Shown here piece by piece: positions 1 to 7,300 of a DNA stretch of 14,084 bases. The stretch is from Larix sibirica (lineage: Eukaryota > Streptophyta > Pinopsida > Pinales > Pinaceae), in contig NWUY0300021106.1 of assembly GCA_004151065.3 (NCBI GenBank), forward strand, positions 25,465 through 39,548, read 5' to 3'. The translations under genes and the position numbers were made by a program. Every line of letters starts with the position of its first letter. Position 1 is the stretch's first letter. The notes beneath the pieces are model-generated. The model had not been told where the DNA came from, searched no databases, and saw only the letters and a list, made by a program, of their open reading frames with translations.

Positions 1-119
1 TAGGATATACGAATGGAAATTAAGTTATTTGACTCATTGGTCAAACCTACAATCTGAAGTGTTTGATAAACTTGTGCAATACTGACAAAATATTAAAAAA
101 AAGATCAGCAATAGCACAT

Positions 120-600
120 TCACACAATATACACAAAATTTACGCTAGAAACCCTTAAATTTATGCTAAAGTCAAATTTTTCATATGAGGAAGCCCATTT
201 AATGAATAAATGAAACTGTTGAATGTACAGAAGCCCATTTAAATGACTTATACTTATGAATAAATGAAACTGTTGAATGTAGGGAAGCCCATTTAAATGA
301 CTTTGCTCTTGAATTTTAGATGGGAATTCAAAAACTTGAATGAATGTGTCAGAGATTCTTTGTGAAGGATACGGTACCGTCATTGCTTGTGGGCTTAGAC
401 CAACGCATAATTCCTTGTCATAAGTGTTATAGATGAGCTTTGCATGGGACAAGCTCTCAAATAATATGCCACCGGATGTCCTTCCTGCTTAAGAACAGTG
501 CATATCGCATACTGTGAAGCATGTGTCTCATTCTCAAAAGGCTACTGCAAATCAAGAAGAGAAAACACTGGTGTAAAGCAGAAGGTATTCTTTTAACTTT
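120..600 (-). pseudogene. RNase H domain remnant of the gypsy element
   Basis: The minus strand, across frameshifts, gives FENETHASQYAICTVLKQEG then HPVAYY (about 535-455), followed by LSHAKLIYNTYDKELCV (about 455-405), and then YIQQFHLFI preceded by HLNGL. These match the gypsy RNase H core (E.DAS..A.G.VL.Q.GHP.AY, ..Y.TYDKEL, W..YLQQF.F.I). The first catalytic Asp of the DAS box reads His (THAS). It follows RT in the expected order. The WxxYxQQF segment is present about three times because of a short tandem repeat. Confidence 0.75.
189..300. repeat. Short tandem repeat inside the RNase H relic (2.5 units)
   Basis: GGAAGCCCATTT recurs (with variants) near 190, 230 and 284, with ATGAATAAATGAAACTGTTG between. 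The first unit lacks a 14-bp block (AATGACTTATACTT), so spacings are 40 and 54 bp. On the minus strand it repeats a HLNGL-YIQQFHLFI peptide. Confidence 0.85.
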
Positions 601-1139
601 TGAAATGTCCGTTCTACATCAGGAGTCCAATGAAGAGTCTTCTAATTATTTTCTTGATTCAATGGGCAAGCAATGTGGCAGTAGTGGCAAATGAATTGAT
701 TGTAGAAATTCATGCCTCCCAAGAAACTCTTCAGATCTGTAGTGTTAGAAAGTGTGGGCCAATCCTTCAAAACTTGAACTTTGGTTGAATGTATGTGTGA
801 CAAAACCCAGGTACTGGATAAAAGTTTGACCAAAGAATGACTTATTCATTTTGGCCTATAATTTATGTTTGCAGAGGAGGTCCAAGTTGTTTGGACACGG
901 TGCAAATGATTGGAGAAATTTCTGTTAAAAAACAAAATGCCATGTAAGTAAACAACAACAAACTTACCGATATTTGGGTGGAATATGTCATTAATTATCC
1001 GCATTAATGTAGCAAGGGCATTGGTGAGGTCGAAGGACATAACCAACAGCTCATAAAGAACAAAGTTGGTCTTGAAAGTTGACTTCCATACATATGTAGG
1101 CTCCATTTAAACTTGGCAATAGCCTAAAGCGGGATCTAG

Positions 1140-1410
1140 TTTGGTGAAGTACTTGGCCCCCTAAGTGGCTCAAGAAGGTCATCAATCTAGCACTGAGGGT
1201 AGCGATTCTTAACAGTGACCTTATTGAGAGCCCTGTAAGTTATACAAAGTCGCCACTCTTGCTACTCTTTCTTGGATACTACCACTACAAGGGATCTGCA
1301 TGGGAATGTAGCAGGCTTGATTTTTCCATCCTCAAATCTGTGTGATCTACCTCTCAATCTCTGCACTCTCCTTTGGGTGTAGGCCAGCATGCATGAATGT
1401 TCGGTAGGGG
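1140..1410. repeat. Tandem duplication unit 1 (period 271)
   Basis: Starts TTTGGTGAAGTACTTGGCCC and ends ...CAGCATGCATGAATGTTCGG plus TAGGGG, immediately followed by a second copy. It encodes the RT fingers region on the minus strand. It has small deletions relative to unit 2 (e.g. TTATACAAAGTCGCC against TTATTATACAAAATCTCC). Confidence 0.9.
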
Positions 1411-1687
1411 TTTGGTGAAGTACTTGGCCCCCCTAAGTGGGATCAAGAAAGTCAACAATATAGCACAAAGGGTACCGATTCTTAACATTGACCTTGTTGA
1501 GAGCCCCTGTAATTTATTATACAAAATCTCCAATCTTGCTACTCTTTCTTGGGTACCACCACTACACGAGATCTGCATGGGAATGTAGCAGGCTTGATTT
1601 TTCCATTCTCCAAAATTTGTGTGATCTACCTCTCAATATCTGCATTCTCTTTGGGTGTAGGCCAGCATGCATGAAAGTTCGGTAAGG
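1411..1687. repeat. Tandem duplication unit 2
   Basis: Second copy of the 271-bp unit, same first 20 bases, ending GCATGAAAGTTCGGTAAG. Copies are roughly 85-90 percent alike by eye, so the duplication is old. Since the palm-coding sequence follows only unit 1, unit 2 carries the ancestral upstream junction and unit 1 the ancestral downstream junction. Confidence 0.9.
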
Positions 1688-1699
1688 AATAACCAAGAA

Positions 1700-1918
1700 T
1701 GAGCTCACTGGAGTCTTCAAAAGTGTTAAAAATATTGCAAAAATATGGCTAACATCGCAATATATTGCGATTCTCTCAACAAAGCAATATTATTGCCAAA
1801 AATAAAATAAATAAATAAGTTTTAAATAAATGGTTTTTGCAAATTTTAAATATATTGCAATATTTTGTAATATCACAATATATTGGCAAAATATCAGAAG
1901 AAATTGGAAAATATCAGC
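1700..1918. repeat. AT-rich insertion with repeated ATATTGC motifs and a 16-bp palindrome
   Basis: This very AT-rich block interrupts the pol relic between the pre-RT segment and RT. ATATTGC/GCAATAT occurs repeatedly (about 1730, 1757-1769, 1786, 1851), and 1755-1770 is a perfect palindrome, TCGCAATATATTGCGA. Clustered short subterminal motifs are typical of non-autonomous DNA transposons, but no clear terminal inverted repeats or target duplication could be assigned. It may continue into the plus-strand open stretch at 1916-2046. Confidence 0.5.
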
Positions 1919-2046
1919 TTAGTCAAAAGATTTTTGGATTATTTTGCTCAGTTTGAAGAGGAAAAGCAACAGATTGAGAACAAAGAGGTTACATTTGCCC
2001 ATAAAAGGGCTAAAGGGAGGGGGTTGCTTCAGAATCCAGATGATTA
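1916..2046 (+). other. Unrecognised plus-strand open stretch (43 codons to TAA)
   Basis: Directly after the AT-rich block, the plus strand reads LVKRFLDYFAQFEEEKQQIE, then NKEVTFAHKRAKGRGLLQNP, then DD and a TAA. The composition (charged, helix-like, then basic) looks more protein-like than its surroundings. The preceding bases end in ATCAG, a possible acceptor. I do not recognise the family. It may be a tail exon fragment carried by the insertion, or chance. Confidence 0.25.
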
Positions 2047-2212
2047 AAAAGTTGAAAAAATTGAATATTTTTACATTTTTAAAGTTTGTCAATGTTGTCG
2101 ATAAGTTTCTATCCAGACCTTGAGGATGTATTTGCCAAGATGCAGTTTGCAACATGGCTTCAAACACATTTGTGTATGAGTCAATGATTTGTTGTATATC
2201 ATAGGGGGTCAC
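1919..2212 (-). pseudogene. Pol segment upstream of RT (remnant)
   Basis: The minus-strand peptide DIQQIIDSYTNVFEA (about 2200-2155) resembles the conserved I..I...Y.DVF segment that precedes the RT domain in gypsy pol proteins. The following LQTASWQIHPQGLD is poorly conserved. No aspartic protease DTG/DSG motif is visible between gag and this segment. The C-terminal half of this open frame (about 2046-1919) is probably not pol: the plus strand there has its own open reading of 43 codons. Confidence 0.4.
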
Positions 2213-2274
2213 TTCCCTTTACCATCTTATGCAACTTGTCAGACAAAGCACAACAACAAGAATTCTATTGAGAA

Positions 2275-2820
2275 AAACAAACATCTTATAGACAATTTAA
2301 ACAAAGCATCCTTGCACCCTAATGAGTAGAACCTCTTACAAACAACATCCTTAAACTCCGCCATAAGTGTGGATAAGGGGTTGGTTGTTGATTGCTAAGT
2401 GTTGTGTGTGGGTCTGCCACCATGTAAGAGTTGGATCCTCCATGTGAACTTCAACAAATCTTGTTGGCCTCTATCAAGTTCCACTTAATTTTGAAATAAG
2501 CTTCCACGTTGCTTATCCAAAAATCAAACTCATCACCATTGAGAAGCCCTTCAAATTTGGGCACTAACACCTTAGCATCCAACCTGAAAACCTAATGAAC
2601 AATAAGAACAACTTGGTGAATAATAGGTTGAGCCCTGTTGTTGATAGGTGATGGGTTGTTGGAACATACTCACCACATCATGTGTCATTTTAGCTTTGCA
2701 ACTGCAGATGTCTTTGGGCCTACTAAATTTCTTGCATTTGTTCGACCAAGTCTTGGGCAAGGAGGGAGTCCTAGGAATCTCTTGATTCACTAAAGCTTCT
2801 ATGGGAAGCCATGGGACCAA
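2275..2820 (-). pseudogene. gag remnant of the gypsy element
   Basis: The minus-strand reading gives an N-terminal open stretch (2820 to 2572) and, in another frame, LDAKVLVPKFEGLLNGDEFD followed by FWISNVEAYFKIKW (about 2583-2475). This is the start of a plant Retrotrans_gag-type capsid domain (P.F.G....EF..W...VE.YF). A later block, FKDVVCKRFYSLGCKDALFK (about 2349-2290), matches the downstream part of the same domain (F...F.P.G..D.L). Frameshifts separate the blocks. The zinc-knuckle end of gag is not found, and pol-like sequence starts only about 60 bp further on. It would have packaged element RNA; it is non-functional. Confidence 0.7.
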
Positions 2821-3078
2821 AGAAATGTGGGAACATGTAGGGTTTTACACCCAAAATAGTGATCTGCAAGTTACAAACAAAAATGAAAGAAATTCAAAGA
2901 AAAATAACCTAAATTAGAAGAAATATTCAATTTACTCTTCGCCCCCTAGATCCCCCCTGAGGGAGTAAATTTGCCTTACAATCATAGTACCACGACCATG
3001 AGAGCTTCAAGAAAGAATGTAGAAGAAAATCCCAAAGGAGACTGAAATGGTGAAGCTCTTGAGAAGCTCCAATCTTAA

Positions 3079-3091
3079 GGCTTTGATACCA
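3079..3091 (-). other. Primer binding site, tRNA-iMet type
   Basis: Minus strand TGGTATCAAAGCC. The usual plant LTR retrotransposon site complementary to the 3' end of initiator methionine tRNA is TGGTATCAGAGC; one base differs. It lies directly inside the putative 5' LTR and sets element polarity as minus strand. Confidence 0.75.
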
Positions 3092-3099
3092 AAATAGTA

Positions 3100-3358
3100 T
3101 GAGCAAATAAAAAACAATGCAACTACTCATACACAAGAACATAAGAGAGCAAGCATAAAAGTATTAGAGGATATTGTCGGAACTGTGCACATGTTGTACA
3201 CTCATTTGTATTACTATATATAAAGTACAAAATTGTGGGGAGAGTGATCAAAGTTGACCATGTCCCCAATAAAACAGAATAAACTGGGTGAGTGATCAAT
3301 TTACATTAAGTCACCCAAAAGAGATAGGGATAAAGTATAAATATAACACATGTTAACA
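3100..3358 (-). repeat. Putative 5' LTR of the gypsy relic (about 259 bp)
   Basis: Placed by its position just upstream of the primer binding site. On the minus strand it starts TGTTAACATG and ends ...TTTGCTCA, giving TG...CA ends. A TATA box (CTTTATATATAG, 3214-3225) sits inside as expected for the U3/R boundary. The gap of 8 nt from the CA end to the PBS is larger than usual, so the 3' border may be off by a few bases. No second LTR is in the window to confirm the borders. Confidence 0.6.
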
Positions 3359-3850
3359 CGTTCACTAGACTAAATTTCATCATTTATAGCAGGAGAAAGG
3401 GATATAATGCTTTGTGCCATAAGAGACTCTCCATAGGAAAGAGAGTTAAAACAGAGATAAAATATGAATAAGAAAGCAAAGCCCTGCATAGGCTGATTAG
3501 CCTCTGCACAGAATAATATACTTTTGGTTGGCTCACTTGTACATAAACTTGCAACACATATGCCATCAGTCCAACATCCAAAATTCAAAACACATCTGCT
3601 AAGAAACTAGAGAAAAGCAAAACATTTATCGTAAATCAAAAACTCTGTCATCTTCCATCTGTTATGTAAAAAATCTAGCGAGCTTCCAGGATGTAGCCTT
3701 TTCTTCTCAGTCTTGAGGTACCCAGATATTAAGACTATAAAATGCCCAAATTCAATTTTAAAGAAGTTCCCAATTTCCAAAAAAAGATGCTAAAATGAAG
3801 TCTAATGGCATTTAAGTCTGAAAATTTGAGAATAGATACTAAATCCAATA

Positions 3851-3910
3851 CTACAGAAGTCTAGTATACCTTGTATAAAGCCTAAGCTTTTTCCTACTTT
3901 TTGCCACTAC
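3851..3910 (-). CDS. Tentative RPB11 last exon
   Basis: Candidate only. On the minus strand an ACAAG acceptor precedes a phase-0 stretch of 19 codons starting VVAKSRKK and ending at TAG (3851-3853). Plant RPB11 tails, as I recall them, carry a short VAK-containing end just after the FE pair, which is the sole reason for preferring it. The polypyrimidine tract is weak. A competing option starts near 4042 (AGATCAGAG..., 10 codons to TAG) after a TTGCTTCAG acceptor. Confidence 0.25.
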   Translation of the reverse strand, partial: VVAKSRKKLRLYTRYTRLL

Positions 3911-4071
3911 CTTGTAGCATTAACAGCAAATATTTGAGTCTAAGAACAGGACCATTTGTTCACATGGGTTCCATATTACTGCTTTAGGGAGATGGCCTTT
4001 ACTAATGTTTCAGTAGATAATCCTCCTCTGATCTCTGAAGCAATCAGATTATTATTTCTGTAGTTCTTACC

Positions 4072-4151
4072 AATGTAATGATCTGTAAGCATCGGTTGTC
4101 ATGCAAGTACTAATGTAATGGACTGTGAGCATCAGTTATGATGTAAGTACT
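4072..4151. repeat. Two-copy tandem repeat, period 40
   Basis: AATGTAATG-(A/G)-TGT-(A/G)-AGCATC-GTT-TGATG/CATG-AAGTACT blocks repeat at 4072 and 4112. It lies in RPB11 intron 4 or the downstream flank. Confidence 0.85.
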
Positions 4152-4272
4152 TGTAAAACAGTAACAAACAGGTGATGCTAAACAAGTATCTAGGTTAAGT
4201 AACCATTCAGCAGTCACCTGCTGTAAAGTGCAGTAGAGATAATACAAGGAGAAGAGAGGAAATAAAAACTAC

Positions 4273-4368
4273 CTCAAAAGATCTTTTCATAAGATCGAGC
4301 TCTTTGTCGAGGTCATCAATTGCCAAGTTGTAAGCCTGCATTGGAGAAGACTGGCTTGTAGTTTGAAT
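4273..4368 (-). CDS. RPB11: RPB11 exon 4
   Basis: 96 nt, exactly 32 codons, phase 0 at both ends. The acceptor is CTTAACAG and the donor GTAGTT follows TTTGAG. It encodes [20 protein letters not shown] and then [12 protein letters not shown], the C-terminal helix of the family. Reading through the donor would add 20 residues ([20 protein letters not shown]) and one Cys before a stop. That tail is hydrophobic and unlike the family, so splicing to a further exon is more likely. Confidence 0.94.
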
Positions 4369-7300
4369 CTGTTAAGCCACAACCCATTTGAGGGCTTGAA
4401 TATTTTGTCCAAAACATATGGTCATAAATAACGTCATAACATTCTCCTTGCACATGGTTCTCTAAAAAACTTAATGATTTCAAAATCTAATTGAGTGAAA
4501 GATTGCTTCCTCATGACACCATAAAACTAACCCTGAGAAGAATCTTGTACTGCAACGGATGTGGCAGTTTGTAGCCAGCAAATAGCACATTTGGATCCCT
4601 GTGCAATTGCCTGTCAGAGGTACATACAATATCAATAGTTATTTGCTCTCAGGACCAGGAATGAAATAGAGGAAATGCCTGGGAATGAAATGAAGAAAAA
4701 CAGTGACCTATGTTAAAAGGAAAGGAATTCTAAACATTCTCAATCTAGGCATTCAAAAGGACACAATAAAAGAAACAAAATATGTAGACAGTTGTGGGGC
4801 AAACACCAGTAACCCTGATGACCTGCTGTCAGATGCTAGGCTTCCTTCCTGCTGCTATCTTTTGACATGGGCAAATACCCTTGTCAACTTGACAAGCTTA
4901 CCTGGCCAAAGGGCCCAAAGGATGATTGATTTCAAAGCCACTTCCCTTTAACCCGAGCTTGTAATACAATCAAGGGCACAGCAAAATGATCCAATCCACA
5001 AGCAATTCATTCACAAGCCCAGGAAGACAGCTTCCCACAATCAATCTTCTCACAATCATCCAGAAATATCAATGTCAGAAAAAAAAAAATGAGCCACGAA
5101 AGATGCAAAGCTTAATTGACAAGGCTTAAATAAAAATTTCAGGATGACCCTAAGTCCTAAGGGCATTAACACTACCTGATGCTTCTGTTTCTTTGTTTGT
5201 GATATGCTTCTGTTTCTTTGTTTGTGATTGGGCCAAGGGCCATGTTTATGTATCTATGCTTCATGGACTGCTTCTTTATTGTGTTTAGCATTAGTGGCTG
5301 TTGACAGTATAATAACATTTCGGTAATTAACCTGCCTAATTTTTAAGTTTTGATAGTGCTTTGTGATAGCTGTGTTCGCAGGCTGCACTTTTTGGTAAAA
5401 GGAAGCTTATAGCTAAAGGAAGCTCTTTTATATTTACATATAAAATCAAATCAGTGTTCCATCAGGTTTCCAGGACGTGGGAGCACAGGATCGAGGAAAT
5501 GCACATTGGGGACATGTGGAGACCACCCCCAAATTTAAAAAAAATTGATGGGGAAAGGGGGGACATCGGGGCCCCTAACATAGGGGGGCCATCTCTAAAG
5601 TTATTAAAAATATATTAATCCCAACATATTAACATATCAATTCCTCATCCCATCACCATTTACATACTAAATTGAAATTCATNTTTAGTGCTGGGGGAAT
5701 ACTATTTATCTACGATAGACATTTCATGAAATTTAAAGCTGGCCTGGGTCCTGCTATTAGTAATTCAGCTGAATTGACGGCTTTAAGATTTCTTCTTAAG
5801 CTTGCTTCAGATAAAGGTGTTTCACAGCTACAAATCTTTGTTGACTATTTATCAACCATAAACTATGTGAAGGGCGATCTTCAGATTCAAAATATTATTT
5901 TGAGGCCATTGGGTGATCAGCCAAAAGTGGTGGCTGATCTGTTTGAGAAGATTTCTTTTACACGTGTTTAGAGAGCACAATTCTTAAGTGGATGGACTAT
6001 CCAAGAATGGAAAACAGGTTGAAGCAGGGATGTTACATTTGGAGGAATCCTTGAAGGGGATATATCTGTCTGTTATACCTGTTTAATCACAGTTTTTTCT
6101 TGTTTTAGTCTTGGCTACATAATAGAGTATAGGTAATAAGGTGATGTTAATACTGTTTCTGGCTGATAGATGACTGTAATATCCAGGATACATTCTAGCA
6201 TGGATACATCATAGAAAAATTCTGGAAGATTAGGGGTATACGTTATGGCAACTTGATTTTGGAGACAACTATTTTTGAGTCACTGAAGGTTGATAATGCC
6301 AATCAGACACTGTTTTTTGTACTTGTACTCAGAGCATCTGAATAATATGGTTCTCCATTCTTTCTGGGATAGAAATTGTAATTTTGTTACTTGGAAAAAA
6401 TATAATGTGAAATGAAATAAATATGCATAGTACAAAACATATATAATGTCAAATGAAATAAACATGCATAGAACAAAACACAGTCTTCAAACACTTCCAG
6501 ATTCGGTCTTACAATAGAATGAAAGTTCTGTGAATGTCTCGTTGATAATTTCAACTCAGTTCGCCTCATCGATCATTTCAACTCGGTCTTACAATAGAAT
6601 GAAAGTTTTGTGTATGTCTCATTTTCAACTCGACGTTTAAGGAGTTGAAAAATAAAAAGGTTATTATTTGTTTGGGTTATATACACATTTATAACCAGGT
6701 AAATAGAATATATAGTTAAAAGTAATTACTAGACGATATTATGTATACGAGCAAAAGTTAAATGAAACTAATGGTGAATAGATAAATGCTAGTTAACATT
6801 AAATTATTTTTTGTGGACATCATAGAATAGAGTGCTTGTGGGATAACAAGCTGCAAAATAAGGAAAATAATATCTCCAAATAAAAATTCCTACTCAGAAA
6901 GGTAAGGAAAGTAAAGAAACCCATTCACGAAAGTCAAATTATTAATTTTTAATATGCTTATAGGCTACAAAATAATCCCAGCTTAATAGAATTGTTTTGG
7001 CCAAAATGACCTTTGTGAATTATGAAAACGCAAGCATATATGTAATTGCTTATTCCATAATTTCACTAACTCAAAATAATAAGTAAACAAGATGAAAATT
7101 GATTTCAGAAGTTTACAAAGGTTATATGTAATTGAATTATAAAACCATATGATTAAAGTAAACAAAGATATTAAATTTCTGATTTAAAATGATATACCTA
7201 ATTCGGTATTGTCCTTAAGCGTCCCAATACATTATGCTCACCTGCAACATGCTCAATAAGAGCTTTAACATAACAATCAAGTCAAACCACTAGCATTTTT

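Larger units (their letters stand above)
640..1690 (-). pseudogene. Reverse transcriptase pseudogene of the gypsy element, internally duplicated
   Basis: Reads right to left. The fingers region DIER..ITQILENGKIKP and VVVVPKKE, then RALNKVNVKNRYPL and LRGAKYFTK, is encoded at 1687-1411. The same region is encoded again in decayed form at 1410-1140 (IDDLLEPLRG, AKYFTKLDPALGYCQV). The palm follows once: MEPTYVWKSTFKTNFVLYEL, LVMSFDLTNALATLMR, IFHPNIGKFVVVYLHGILFF (1106-870). The thumb/connection part VQVLKDWPTLSNTTDLKSFL then GGMNFYNQF lies at about 785-660. The catalytic YLDDIL box has become YLHGIL, removing both aspartates, and there are stops and frameshifts. In life the product copied element RNA into DNA; this copy cannot. 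Confidence 0.85.
1..3358 (-). mobile_element. Ty3/gypsy-type LTR retrotransposon relic, 3' end cut by window edge
   Basis: Read on the minus strand from right to left: a putative 5' LTR (3358-3100), a primer binding site (3091-3079), a leader, gag remnants (about 2820-2275), a pre-RT pol segment (about 2212-2100), an AT-rich insertion (about 1916-1700), reverse transcriptase (1687-640) and RNase H (about 600-120). Integrase and the 3' LTR would lie left of base 1. The order RT then RNase H, and the RT motifs (AKYFTK, FKTNFVLYELLVMSF, KFVVVYL, SFLGGMNFY), identify the Ty3/gypsy superfamily rather than copia. Many stops, frameshifts, two internal tandem duplications and an apparently missing gag end plus protease show it is long dead. 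Confidence 0.88.
3359..4272. other. RPB11 3' flank between LTR and exon 4
   Basis: No secure gene seen. It must contain the missing RPB11 last exon, its 3' UTR and polyadenylation site (minus strand), and then the outer edge of the gypsy LTR at 3358. Minus-strand frames at 3370-3588 are open but unlike any family I know; they could be 3' UTR. It contains a 40-bp tandem duplication at 4072-4151. Confidence 0.5.

Noticed and set aside
189-300. A CRISPR-like array
   Set aside because: Only 2.5 adjoining units, no spacers of equal length, in a plant retrotransposon relic.
1397-1685. Plus-strand frames over the tandem duplication
   Set aside because: They are shadows of the minus-strand RT remnant.
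4703-4951. 82-codon plus-strand frame
   Set aside because: No recognisable domain and no splice or homology support; antisense to RPB11 intron 2.
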